A DNA stretch of 64,000 bases from Moringa oleifera. Its lineage: Eukaryota; Streptophyta; Magnoliopsida; Brassicales; Moringaceae. The DNA lies in the NCBI GenBank assembly GCA_021397835.1, contig JAJFZO010000256.1:2092501-2156500 (forward strand), in the 5' to 3' direction. The notes beneath the pieces are model-generated. The model did not search any database, was not told the DNA's origin, and worked only from the letters and a program-made list of their open reading frames with translations. The translations under genes and the position numbers were made by a program. Positions within the stretch are counted from its first letter, which is position 1. Each line of letters starts with the position of its first letter. Shown piece by piece: positions 50,326 to 63,087 of this stretch.

Positions 50326-50419
50326 ATGCCCTGCCCATCAATGATACACATGCCATGCCGATCAGTGATACGCATGCCATGCCGATCAGTGATACGCATG
50401 CCATGCCCATCAGCGAGAC
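50326..50419. repeat. 24-bp minisatellite upstream of gene I TATA box
   Basis: Four units follow the form ATGCC.TGCC.ATCA..GA.AC. The two central ones (50350-50373 and 50374-50397) are identical. The outer units differ at several bases and the last is 22 bp. The array begins about 12 bp beyond the TATA box. GCATGC palindromes, similar to the RY element core CATGCA, recur in it. Confidence 0.9.
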
Positions 50420-51547
50420 ATGCCATTATTGGTTTCTCGGCCTTTAGTACTGCATTATTGATCGGGTTAGTTGAGCCTTATCCATGGGGTCCAATCCGGC
50501 GGCGAATAGGCCCATCCAATCAATATTCGGGTTGTTTTATTTAATTTATCTTTTGTCGGGTCCATAAAGCCGGATCTTGTTAGGATTTTGACAATAAGCA
50601 CATGATCTGGCTCCACATGGTCCATTTTTTGTTATTAAGCCCAGCCCGAGATTCGCCTACCCATTTTGACACCTCATCATCAATTTATTTGGTCATGGCC
50701 GCCCAGTTACAACAAATTTACTTTAGTATATATTCCATTAGTGCGACATATAAAAATAATAAATTTTAAAACTTAAGATAATTGCCATGCAATGGTGACA
50801 CTTGAAGATGTAATAAACCAATAAAGAAAATATGATTTGTCGCATAGGGGAAGCAACAAAACATATGATACATTTTTATAATAAAGTCTATATTTGGTCA
50901 GAGGACAAATCAAATAATGCATCCCAAAATTGGACTATTGAGTATTTTATAATTTAGTTTGATCCGACGGTCTATTGCATGAGACTAGATAAGGTTTTGG
51001 TAGACCCAAAACAGTAAAATCCAATTTTATAAAATAAATAAAATAATACCATTTCATGAACAAGGATGATATATTTATTTTTTTATGGAAATATTAACTT
51101 TATTATTATTTTATATTAAATTTCTAATTTTGCTTCGCAATCATAGACCATCGTGATGCTTGTAGATATTGTTTATTTTGAGATTATTTTTTATGATAAA
51201 GTTTCTTGCATTTGAAATTGATATGAACTTTATATATTAATCATTAATTGATGGAATTTTAATGAAGTTTAAGAGTAGTGATACTCAAAATCGTGAATAG
51301 AGATTTTGTTTTTTAATAAAATTATAAAGTATTTAATAATTAATTATTGTCTGTTTTAATTGTAATTTCATAATTTTATTATTTTATGAAATTAAGACAT
51401 GTATAAGCTTATATTATATTTTATTGATGAGTTTGCTTCGAGATGCCTTCTTCTCAAACGATATTTAACGGCTTACTTCTTTAGTTTTGATCTCTTCAGT
51501 CTCGGAGAGAGAGAGAGAGAGACAGAGAAAGAGATAAAAGAAGAGCT
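50420..51547. other. Divergent intergenic region between I and J
   Basis: Shared upstream DNA of I (minus) and J (plus). It is AT-rich from 50700, with a GA run near 51508-51522 in the J leader. No gene is seen. Confidence 0.5.
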
Positions 51548-52522
51548 ATGGCTTCTAAGTTCAGGTGTGACTTGGTCTTGCTTTACCTTTTGTTCTCCGT
51601 GGTAAGTCTCTCTTATTACTTAACACTCATGGTATAACATCCATAATACATACATCCACATGGATGTATGTCCATCCATGAAAAATTTTCTATCTGACAT
51701 GAGTTTTCATTCCTGTTGCTAATGCACATGCAGTGTCACCATGCCAGTGGAGCTAAAGAGATAAGTAAAGGACATAGTTTTCCGTCATCAACCCATGATG
51801 ATCATCATCATGCACATGCATCATTCGACATGATGCATGACATGCAGGCATCAAACCTAGGGCTTTTCACCATCAACGACCTGCATCCAGGAAACACAAT
51901 ACCCATCGACTTCCCCAAAAACCCTAATCCTCTCCCTCAGTTGTTAACCAGAGAAGAAGCAAACAAGATCCCTTTCTCCTCTACCCAGCTCCCAGCCATC
52001 CTCCGTCTCTTCTCTCTACCTTCACTTTCCTCTAAAGCCAAACGCATCCAACGCTTACTCACCCACTGTGAATCCAAACCCATGAACGGCGAGACCAAGC
52101 TCTGCGCGACCTCCATGGAATCCATGCTGGACTTCGTCCGCACCGTTTTCGGGTCAGAAACCCGCTTCAGAGTCCTTACCACGACATACCCTAAAAACTC
52201 AGGGATACTGAACCAGAACTACACCGTTGTAGGACTGCCAAGAGAGGTGGTTGCCTTGCAGAAGGTGGGTTGCCATATGAACGAGTACCCTTATGCGGTG
52301 TTTTACTGCCATAGCCAACGAGGAACCAGAGCCTTCAAGGTTTCACTGAGGGGTGATAACGGAGAGAGAGTCGATGCTGTTGCTGTTTGCCATACGGACA
52401 CTTCTGGTTGGGACCCTAACCACGTTGCGCTTCGGCTTCTTGGCGTTGGCCCTGGATCACCTGTTTGCCATTTCTTCTCTGCAAACAGTCTTCTTTGGGT
52501 TCCATCGCCTAATTCTAAATGA
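51548..52522 (+). CDS. J: BURP domain protein with His-rich linker
   Basis: Exon 1 (51548-51601) encodes MASKFRCDLVLLYLLFSV. After a phase-0 intron, exon 2 (51734-52522) gives 280 aa. The linker carries STHDDHHHAHASFDMMHDM. The BURP domain starts at GLFTINDLHPGNTIPIDF, with HCESKPMNGETKLCATS and the CH motifs GCH, YCH, VCH and VCH (spacings 10, 25, 24). It ends in the canonical W after CHX8. It is the most diverged BURP copy of the window: it starts LFT instead of FFT and has slightly shorter inter-CH loops. No core-like repeats. It closes the cluster on the right. Confidence 0.93.
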
Positions 52523-53823
52523 TTATAACTGTTATTAGTATGTTTTTGTTAACGAAGCATAATATTCTACTAATTTGAGCTGAGCTTTCTGTAAAATCAT
52601 TAGTATGTTTATTATAACGAATTATCGTGTTCTTCGGGCATTTTGCTTTCTGTGGATTCAATTTGTATTTTCTTTATAAAATTGCTGATACCTAAGATGT
52701 TAAATAAAATGAAAAATTAAATTTGTTCTACTTAGATTTTGGTTATGATAATTTATTTAAATAATTATTTTATATATTTTAAAATTTTAATATAAATCAG
52801 TTTTCATATATTTTAAATATTACTGACCTCCTTTAAATATAGAAGTGGAATCTTTTAGTGCCTAAAGGTATTAATTAACGGAAAATAGGGATGGCAACGA
52901 GTTTGATTCCATTGGAATAAAACGAAATTTGACTATGTTTAAATAGATTTAGGACAAGTTTGAGTATAAATTTTAATTCTCAATTCAAAATCATGTGTCG
53001 AATTTGAGTTTAGATTTTTTAATACTTTCATATAATTATATTAATATGATAAATTTTTAATTTGAATTTGATTACGTTGAACTTTGATTTTTAAATTCTA
53101 AGAATTTATTATTAAGTTGTAATTTTTTAATTTATTAGTAAAAAATTATAAATTTTTTTATGTGTTCACCAGTATTTGTTAATTTATTTTAATGTTTAAT
53201 TAAATTAAATGATGAAAAAATATTATATTAAAATTAATAAAATTTATTTATATATAAATATAATAAATAAATTGAAACATAAACATAATTAAAAAATAAT
53301 TTAAGATAAATTGGGATATTAAAATTAATTTTTTAAATAAATTAAAAATATGTACTTTAATTAAATTTAAATTTAAAATTCTTTAATTAAACGGATATCC
53401 AACCATTGTTATACTTAAATTTAAAATTCTTTAAATAAATGGATAACTGATCTTTGTCATCCTGGAATTATTTGAAAATCAAAGAGAACGGAGTAGTAAT
53501 CTCACCGTTTTGTTAATTACTGATATACAAATTACCGAATCCATGTGGGCCGAAAATCGCCATTATAACAGACAACTCGGCCCAAGATAGAAGTCTTTCA
53601 ATTCTGACCTAACAGGCCCAAAATCGAAAGGAAAACTGGGTAATTATCTGATCTTTAATCGAATTACCCCCTTCTCTTCGGTGATGAATGATTAGAAATC
53701 CTGTGGATTTTCTGATAATATCTGGGTTTTAAGTTTGAAAATCGCCAAACCCAGGTAAGTGGCTTCTTCCCCCTTCAAAAGCCCTCGTCTCTCTCTGTCT
53801 ACAGTTTACTTTGCAAAGGAGCA
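52523..53823. other. Intergenic between J and CLPP6
   Basis: AT-rich until about 53450, then a more balanced CLPP6 promoter and leader with a CT-rich tract near 53788-53800. No gene is seen. Confidence 0.5.
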
Positions 53824-56800
53824 ATGGTAGCCTCTGCAATCTCGGCTTCTTTTAGATTCTCTCTCGCTTCCTGCAACAGAACCCCTTTCAGTTCATCTAT
53901 CTCTCGCAGGTAATATAAACATACATATGTACAGAGATGTATGGACGCATCTGTGTATAAGTATTTGTTGCATGATTATCTGGGTAACTTGTAATTTACT
54001 TCTTTGCTGCTGTGAAGCTCATAAATTACTTTGCTTTTGTGTAGAAACTCAACGGGGTCGATAGTGTCTGCATTGCCGAGTCCTTATGGTCACTCTTCGG
54101 CAACTGGTAAATTGCTCGATTTTCAAAACTATGTGAATCTTGAATTACTGTTAGTATACATTATTCAAACTGAAATAACTCTTGTAAGTATTTCGTTACT
54201 GCTTTTTTGGGACTCGTCCCACTTCATTATGAAGCTTAATTTTTTAGGTGAAGTTTATTTGATTTCTGTTTTCTAATCTAAATTCAATATTTCTGAGCTT
54301 GACTTGACTTAGGCTTTTTACTTTCTCAAGCTAGTTACTTTGGTGCTGTTAGTTTCATTTCCTTGCACTACGGTGCTTGTTTGATCCTAACTAGTTATTT
54401 TAGAGATATAACTGTGCATATAATGCCGTATGCATCTGCATGAATTTCTGTTCTTTATTTGAAACAAGAAGTTAGACGTTAACATGGTGCTTTGTTCAGG
54501 ATTATCTAGTAAAACTTGCAGGTTGCCTCTGAGGCTAGAAGAGAAGGACTTCTGTGGTATTGATCAAAGGTCTGGTTGTTTCACCCTTTTGGCTGAAATG
54601 CTTCCTTTATTCTATGGTTGCTTCTTTCATTATTATTATTATTTTTACGTAAAACTAATTGTTGTTTATTTATGTTCTAGTTATCACTTTGTTCTAAATT
54701 GAGGATACAATGCTTTTCTTGTGATTGGTTCACTTGGGTAATGTATGTTTTTACTTGCATTAGGATGATTGCTTTCATAAGTTTATATGATACCAATTTG
54801 AATGATATTGTGTTTAACTGATGAAAGGAATTGTAGGATGGCTGAACTTGTCACCAAGAACTCATTCCCAGTCTAATTCAAGACATTCAGCATCTGTTTC
54901 ATCCTGTCATCAGCTATCTTCTGTTAATCTTATTGACTTGACAAACACATTGCATATAACCATCTTCTTATGATCATATCAACTTACCAATTGTCCTTAC
55001 GAGAAGGATTAGTAGCACATTTTAAGTTTCTTTTACTATTGGTTTTCTGTTATTCTCATTTGTGGAAGCCTACTGATACCATTTTTCCTTACATACAGTT
55101 ATGGAGTAATAGAGGCCAAAAAAGGGAACCCACCCATAATGCCAGCTGTGGTGACTCCAGGAGGATATTTAGACCTTTCATCTGTATTATTTAGGAATCG
55201 CATAATCTTCATAGGGCAGCCAATCAACTCACAAGTTGCTCAGAGAGTCATATCGCAGCTTGTTACTCTGGCAACTATTGATGAGGATGCAGATATTCTG
55301 GTGTGGCTCTATCTCTTCCTGATCATTTTCTTTTTCCCATAAAGGAAAATCCCTCCAGTAGTATATGAGGTATGTGACCTTCAAATGTGTAACAATGGCC
55401 TTTACCTGTCAGGTTTACTTGAACTGTCCAGGTGGAAGCACCTACTCTGTCTTGGCAATTTATGATTGTATGTCATGGGTAAGGTGTTAGCTTACTTTTG
55501 AGTGCATTTTGTGATTTTGTTTGCTGTCCATTCTAGTTCTGTACCTCTATTTTTTCTTTATTTAGCAGATTAGTACCACTATGATCATAACTCTGTTTCT
55601 GATTCTACCAGCTGAATCTTTGTCCTCATATAACAAGGATGTAAAATATATCTGAATATGATTCCAACCTATCATGGGCACCCCAAAGTAAATGAATTTC
55701 CTAGAAGATGTTAATAAAAGAATATATTTACCAAATTTATATGCTGAGGGGACAGAATAACAAGATATCAGGGAGATAAGAATTAGATGCTTGTTTATCT
55801 TAAAAAGATACTATTGTACCGTAAAAGCTTAGTTTGTTTTTGTTCCTGGGAGATGTCATTTTGAAGATGAGGAACTTGTAGTAACTTCAGGCACATCTTT
55901 TATGGGATGATTCTGTTTTAATGCTCAAATCATTATCAATAGAATGCATATAGATCTTTTTTGTGGTTTCATGAGCCTTATGGGGACATTGTAGAATAAA
56001 TGACATCAATATCTCAGATAAAGCATTTGCTTAAAATAACATGGCAACATTGTTGTCTGTAATTGCATCTTCCAGTTGTGTGAATTACTACTTGAATCCT
56101 TTCATGTAGTTTTCTGCTTTTTATTTCCTTTAATTTTTATCTATGTGCAGCTACTGATGACTTGTTATCATCTCAGATAAAGCCTAAGGTTGGCACAGTC
56201 TGTTTTGGAGTAGCTGCAAGCCAAGGAGCACTTCTTCTCGCTGGAGGAGAGAAGGGAATGAGATATGCAATGCCAAATGCACGTATCATGATACATCAAC
56301 CACAAAGTGGATGTGGGGTACGTATCGAATTGTTGGTTACTTCAGTGCATTAATGCCTGAATTCAGATTTGAAATTCTTGTTACCAGAACACATATGAAT
56401 GCTCACATCTTTCCATGTTTACATTTAACTAGTTATATTAAGTCGCAAATGGTAGATTCAATTGTGCATTATCTGGTGCAGGGTCAAGTGGAGGATGTGA
56501 GGCGCCAAGTTAATGAAGCAGTTCAATCTCGTCATGTTAGTCTCTCTTCTCACTATTTTACATCTTCTGAATGATACTTATGGTTGCAATGCAGCTTCTA
56601 TCACCTCATTCCATATATATAAAAACTTTGCTTTACATTCCTGCTAATTTTGCCTGGGTAAACTCAAAAGACCAATATCTGAAAATTCAGAGCTAGACAT
56701 TCAAGAACATGATGTTGTTGACTGTTCAAAAAATTTTCTTTGGTACTTGAAGAAACAGTTCATTTAATTGGCGTACCTGGCCTATTAGCCAAACCCCAGC

Positions 56801-57469
56801 ATTTTAGATAAGATGAACTGATTCATCAATTAACTAACGACTAAGAAAACACATCAACTTGTTGAAGGGCTCAAAGTTTTTATCATGTTCTCAATATTGG
56901 GCCCTTAACTTACAAGGTTTTCTTTCTTGGTAATTTGCACAGAAAATTGACAAAATGTATTCAGCTTTTACTGGCCAGCCATTAGAGAAAGTGCAACAAT
57001 ATACTGAGAGGGATCGGTTCTTATCTACTTCTGAGGTAGTGATCCTAATCCTGCTTATGACATCATAAATTGTATGAAGCATCAATACTGGTGAAACTTC
57101 CAATCTGTCAGTCTCGGCCCCATTTCTTATCCATTATCTTAAATATTTGGAAAGAAATTAATAAATGAGGAATAGTTGTGCCCTATTGATCTGAAGCTTC
57201 CATGGTTGCAGAGTTATCTGCATTTTAGGACCATAGTTATTGTACAGATCAATTAGACAGTAGCATTAAATTGCTGTGCCAAACTTGATAAGAAACGTGC
57301 ATTCCGTTATAAGTTTCGAAAAGTTGTGAAAGACTTTTCCTTGCCATTATGAATCACTTTGCCTTGTACCTGATTTAATAAATGCAATGTGAATAGTCTT
57401 GATGCTCTGTTGGTATTGCAGGCTATGGAGTTTGGGCTCATAGATGGTATCCTGGAAACTGAGTACTGA
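53824..57469 (+). CDS. CLPP6: Plastid Clp protease proteolytic subunit ClpP6
   Basis: Nine exons join in frame: 53824-53909, 54045-54106, 54500-54569, 55099-55300, 55413-55478, 56177-56317, 56482-56535, 56943-57035 and 57422-57469, giving 273 aa. The N-terminus is Ser/Arg-rich, acid-poor and fits a chloroplast transit peptide. The catalytic triad is visible: Ser177 in [14 protein letters not shown], His202 in RIMIHQPQ and Asp251 in QQYTERDRF. Their spacing (25 and 49) equals that of bacterial ClpP. The body ([20 protein letters not shown]) and the end [11 protein letters not shown] match plant ClpP6. It is a serine-protease subunit of the stromal ClpPR core. The catalytic residues rule out a ClpR subunit. 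Confidence 0.95.
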
Positions 57470-58229
57470 ATTCAAGATTGTCTGTGCAAGGACCATCCAA
57501 TGCTTTTTCCAACTTCATACTCAAATTTCTCTGTGAGATCATTTTATCCAGAGGCAATTGTAATCAGTTTTAGAAGGCAATGGCTATATATTCCAATACT
57601 AATTATTTGATTTTGGTCTCAATAACATGCATTTTGCAATATTCTCCCTGTACCTTGAGTGCCCATAAACACCAAATTATTTTTCAACAAGCTGAAAACT
57701 ACAATACCACACTAGAAGAAAAGATGTTGATCTCCAATCAACTTGACGATGGCAAAGAGGAAACCAGGGAGCAAGTACTATTAACAATGGGTATTTAACA
57801 AGTCCCATGAGATGCAAGCAAGCTTAAACAACTCAGACAGATTGAAAACCTCATGATTATTAACTAATGCAGGGTGCTGAATTCAAATGACAACATATGA
57901 AGACTTGGAAATCCAACTGAGGAAGGATGGAGGTGGACATTGATAAGGTTAATCAAGAGAATGATAGGACTAGTACTGTTGCAACTTATGCATATGTGAA
58001 ATGTGGAACAATGAAAGTCTGCCATGGTAAGAGTAAAGCTACGTTGCATACATGTTAATCTCCCCAGAGAGAGAGAGAGAGAGAGGTTTTTGAAATCTAG
58101 TTTGATTATGATCCATATAAAAGTACATAAACAAATTTAACTTTGAGGGTGAACTTTGGAACAACAGCATTTTCATATAGCTCGGACCTTTTGCATCATT
58201 TATCCGAGGTGATCTTCCAGCAGGGGGTC
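57470..58229. other. Convergent spacer between CLPP6 and LEW1
   Basis: 3' UTRs of both genes. A GA run occurs at about 58066-58084. No gene is supported. Confidence 0.5.
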
Positions 58230-61200
58230 TCATCTACCTGTTGTAACACGAAGAAAATTAACACATGTTTGCGTAGATTCAATCAAAATTTTCAGTTTAT
58301 CTATTCTTCTTCAATTCTGAAAGGCACCAGAAGCAAATGAAAAAGACAATACTAAATTGCCTTCTCATTCCATTATGGAAACAAGAAGTGTGTTCAGATG
58401 GAAACTCAATACATCAGTTAGCACTCAGTTCGTACAACAGTAAGGAAACGACCTGAAAAAGAGACTACAAATGCAGGGATTTTGCTTATCAAAGTGGAAA
58501 TTAATCTCAAACCAATTACCATTGAAACATTGTGAACTGTTATATCAGTAGTTTACTTTCATGTTGTTCATAGAATTGAGAATGCAAATTGAAGGGAAAC
58601 CACTTACCATAGTTTTGACGGACCATCATGAACTGGTAAATGGCCTTTATCAAGAAACCATAACTCATAGACTTCAAGGGTCCCATATGTCTGTAACACA
58701 AAATTGCCATAAATTAGCCCAAGGAAGCTGTAAAAAAATTAAATAAAACCTTGCTCTCAAAAAGAAGAAAGGGAATGAAGGGGAAATTCATCTAATATTT
58801 TACTGGTCATAAAATGAAGAACGGAAGTTGTCAAAGTCAAAATTTTCAGAATTACTGAGCAACCATTCAAGATAATTTTTGAAGCTGAAACAATCGAAAA
58901 AAAATCGTAAAAAAGAAAAGATGAAATCATCAAAAAAAGAGGCTGATTGCTGCAATTTCCCTCAATCACAAATGAACCAATTCAAGCTTCTGCTCTTGAA
59001 TTCCACATTCAGTGCACATTTTACACAGCATTTGACATGTTGTGCAGATAGAGAGAGAGAGATAAAGTTCTTTGCTCTGTGAAATTTGAGCTTAAAACAT
59101 AACAAACACACTTGAGTTCAAGCCATGTAAACAAAACCAATCAAAAGTAGTAGGCCAGATGCCCATAAAACATTCAAATTCCACTTGCATCATTCAAGCC
59201 GCAAATAATTATACAGCCTACAATGAGCAAACAAGCAGCAAAAGGGTTGTTACTAGACTAAGCAAAGAATTGATCTTGTCTGAAGCAATCTGGAGTTAAA
59301 GCTTAAAAGCAATCCTGAATATCATGAAGAGAATGAAGTTGTTATGTCATGCAGCTACATAAGGCATTCATGAATAAAATGGAGTACTTTCTTCAATGTT
59401 AAATAAGGGGATAATCTAAAAATATAGCTAATTTTTTAATTTCTCAAAATGGTTGATGAACCAGATTAGTAAATAAAACTGAGCACTAATTGGGAAAGAG
59501 CACTAACACAATCTCGGTATATCGAATCCGCCATGCGGGGAAACCTAGGTGGCATCTTGCAGGTCCATAAACTAATAAAAGATCAGGTTCTGGCCCCCTG
59601 CAACCTGCTAGAGCTAGAACATCAGTAAAGAAACATTAAAATGAACTCATTCACATAAATTATCGAATAGATCTGAGAAGTAATACAAACCAACAGCTCT
59701 TAATGCTTCAGACATATGAGCTTCTGTAAATATTTGCTCTTCCTGATTTTTGGCTTTATCACCCAATTTCATATACTTCTGAAAAAGTACATTAGCTGCT
59801 TTTGCAACAGCTTCCTTCCCATCAGACCATGAAGTAAATTCCAAAGTAATATGCTTTTTGTCAAGCAGAGAACCCTTTTCACCAATATCCTGGCAAAAGC
59901 AGATTAAGATGATACGATAATGATGAGTGATTTAAGAAAGGAATTCTAAGGTAAACAGCCGGAAGGAATAGCCTTCATTAGTACACTTATGAGAGAGCAA
60001 TCTCATGCAATTTCTCAAAATACACAATATAGCAACTGCGAACAAATGAAAAGTCCACAAACAAATCAAGACTTCAGCCTAATTTCAAATTGTTCTTCCA
60101 AAGTTTTATTTATGTCAATCTTAAAGCGTTAAGGTATTCTCCTTTTTCTGGTCTCTTGTGTACAATGGCCCGAGTAAAGTACCATGCAGAAAGAAATAAT
60201 CACACTGCTGTTATAAGAAAATAATAAGTTTTAAACAGAGTTATTTGCTAGATGGGTTGTGAGAACATGTCAGCCAGTCAACCATCCAAAAGTGAGTAAA
60301 TTGTAAGAATGGCATACAGCGGAAAAGAATCAAATAAAAATTTCCAACCATGAACATACATAAAAGATAATACCTCAAGCAGGGCTGCATTGTTGAATTT
60401 TGCCAAGATGGACTCCTTTGATTTCTTCAATACTCCTATAGCCAAAAAAAAAAAAGTAAAAATAAAAAAGAAAGAAACATATTAAAATGTTAAAAGTATT
60501 TTCACATATCAGATGGTAAGAAGGAGATACCAGAACAATGTCTAACCGAGGTATCATTACCTTCCGCATCATAGAGGCAAACATATGTGGCACCAATAGC
60601 TACCAGCCAGTGCAAAAGCTCAATGACCTTTGAAGTGTCACAGGCTTCTTCACTTTCCACTACAACTGCTAGGTACCGGAGCTTGTCTATATTGAGAGAT
60701 TTGTACCTCTTTAACAGCCCACTTGAGATGCAATAGCTTTCAAGTGCATTAGCTATACCCAGTGCCAAGTACCATAAGTTCACAACAACATGTAGAAAAT
60801 ACCACAGTATTTGAAGACCAAGAAATCCTATCTGCACCAAACTTACAACCAAAATGAGCATCCAGTTTAAATTCAACAAATCATACTCTGTAAATTATAT
60901 AAACCAAGTAAGAGTTCAACAACAACCACACATCGCCTGAGCCTACCACTCCTTGATGAGGAATGGTCTGAGCTTCAAGATTCAGTGACATTCTAATTAC
61001 TTTTAAGACAACCGATAAGAAACCTCATCCACAATTTGGCTTTCCAAAATAGATGTACTCTAATTTCCACAAAACCTCTTAAATTCAAAGAAAAGCTAAT
61101 TTTTACAAAGACCTTGATAATTATAATTACTCTGCTATTGACTATAGAAGATTCCATTCTATTGATATGCATACCACACAGTGGTAAGGATAAACCAAAA

Positions 61201-61544
61201 CTATTCACTTCCACAAAACATTATCAGATCACTTGTTTTTCTGAGCTATTAATATTCCAAGAACCCATAAATTGCTTGAGGAAATAAGCAAACAAATAAC
61301 TCCAAAAAAAAATGATAAAATGCTTGTGAATGGAGCACAATCTCACAGAGAGATATATGCCTTCAAAAACTCGCACACTTTATTTTCATTAATCAAAGGA
61401 GAATAATAGGAGAAGATAAATTACTCCAAAAAAAAAATTTAAAAGGACAAGACTGATGAAACTTTAAACATAGTATTAGAAGCAGCAAGTACTTACTCCA
61501 GTAAGCCAGCAGCATATGGTCTGCTTATTATACTTGAAATCCAT
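58230..61544 (-). CDS. LEW1: LEW1: NUS1/NgBR-type cis-prenyltransferase subunit
   Basis: Seven exons join in frame: 61544-61497, 60831-60561, 60435-60374, 59889-59691, 59604-59508, 58690-58608 and 58237-58230, giving about 255 aa, close to Arabidopsis LEW1. A membrane segment lies near residues 17-40 (GFLGLQILWYFLHVVVNLWY). The partner-type UPP-synthase fold follows: KLRYLAVVVESEEA, YVCLYDAEG, LLLVYGPARCHLGFPAW, then the conserved C-terminal MGPLKSM and VRQNYG. NUS1/NgBR proteins do not catalyse alone; they pair with a cis-prenyltransferase at the ER to make dolichol chains for glycosylation. Exon 5 donor is GT-GTTAGT, chosen because it restores GTA-CAT-ATG across the intron. The last coding exon is only 8 nt (ending NYGR-stop) and is the least certain part. 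Confidence 0.9.
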
Positions 61545-61598
61545 CAATCTACATCCGAAAGAAAGAAAAAGACACAGGTGAATAAAACCCATCAAATT

Positions 61599-61668
61599 AA
61601 ACAACCCAGTTATCGATCAAACATGCTTAAAATAAACAACCCAGTTATCGATCAAACATGCTTAAAAT
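61599..61668. repeat. Perfect 35-bp tandem duplication upstream of LEW1
   Basis: Two identical units (61599-61633 and 61634-61668) start AAACAACCCAGTTATCGATC and lie 55 bases upstream of the LEW1 ATG, in its 5' UTR or promoter. A partial third start follows. Confidence 0.92.
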
Positions 61669-61687
61669 AAACAACACCCGATAAAAA

Positions 61688-61719
<32 letters not shown>
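61688..61719. repeat. (GT)n(GA)n microsatellite
   Basis: Seven to eight GT units run into eight to nine GA units in the LEW1 upstream region. Confidence 0.9.
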
Positions 61720-63087
61720 TTTAAGCAAGTAGAATTACGCCTCCAACATGGACTACGAGCAACTGGGTATCACTTGCTTTAGCCAGGGAAGAAGCTTAAA
61801 ACGAACGGGTATAGAAGCAAACGATCGAAAGATACTATGGCCTTTACAACAAGTTTAGGTGAGGACCAAACTGTGATGCAGAATCAGTACCGAATAAGTA
61901 CCCAAAATAGGCGTGATCCCTCCTTTTTAGTTTTCTTCCTCTCCCTTCAGTGTTTTGAGCGGCATTTACTCTGTGTGATTGAGAATCACATAGCAGCATT
62001 AAATGTGTTTTGCTCTTGTTTCTCCGCCATCACCCGTGTCATATTTCCTTGATTTTCTTTTTTTTTTCTTTTTTGAAAGTTTCCCTGATTTTCTTCTGTC
62101 TATAACTTCGTTTTATTTCACTAATTATGTATTAAAATGAATTATTCAATTGGGTTGTAACTTAATCTTCTTGTTACCATTCATTTAATCAAGATTTTTT
62201 CCATTTGAATAATGGCTAGTTGCTAAAATTCAGAACATGACTCTCTTTCATGAAGATAGAAGAACTTTTATAATATCCTACTGATATTTCTCTTAAATTT
62301 GAATAATAAGATAACATTCATAATCCATATGGCAATTCTTCGAAAAAAAAAAAGAACTATAAGCCATACAATTCGAAATTTATCACTTTAGATTAAGGCA
62401 GAGAATCAGGATCTAATGGTTACAGACATAGATGACCTTATCCTATTCATAATTTCAAAATTATGAATAGATGACCATGAACAAAGACCATCTATATAAG
62501 TCATGGCTACAAGTCATACATTTTCAAAATTTATGAATTTAGCTTAAGGTAGAGAATTAAGATTTTCAATTGTTAAAGATATAGATAACCTGATCCTACT
62601 AATAATATTGTTTATTTATTTTTTAAAAAATTAGAGTTTGGAAGACTTAATTAATCAGATGTTTTAATTCCATAAAATCCATTCCATTTTTTTCACACAA
62701 ATATTATTTGCAGTGCAGAATCAAATCTAAATTATCTGAAATCAATCCAAATTCAATCTTTTTAAGACTTTTCAATTGATTTAGTTGATGAAATATACTA
62801 GCCACAGTACCAACCAAAAGATGTTATTTCAAGATTGTCAAAAGTTGGCAAAAGTTGCCCTCCCTTTGATAAGTTCCATCTATCAAGCTGATACAACCAA
62901 TCTCTTCAATCTCATAAGGCTCCTTCCAGCTCTGATGGAAATGATAAATAGAAGAATTCCATGTCAAGAATCCAAAATAATAATGGAAAACGGTATATGG
63001 ATATGACTTCCGGAAAATATATCTGTTGCAACCATCAACTAGCACCAACCTGCTTAAAAATTGCCTGAACTACTCCAATGACAAACT
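61720..63087. other. Intergenic right of LEW1
   Basis: LEW1 promoter followed by AT-rich sequence. Near 62400-62480 and 62510-62590 two stretches repeat a similar phrase (GAATTTA or ATTTATCA..TTTAG.TTAAGG.AGAGAAT), suggesting an old local duplication. No ORF is believed. Confidence 0.4.

Noticed and set aside
50326..50419. Minisatellite as a CRISPR-like array
   Set aside because: Units are directly adjacent with no unique spacers, and this is plant nuclear DNA.
59486..59507. LEW1 ending at an in-frame TAG after YTEIVLVLFPN
   Set aside because: A GTTAGT donor at 59507 joined to 58690 restores the conserved VHMGPLKSM...VRQNYG end, so the TAG is intronic.
62785..63006. 73-codon plus-strand ORF (SSIYQADTTNLFNLIRLLPAL)
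   Set aside because: Overlaps an equally long minus-strand frame, with no family or splice support.
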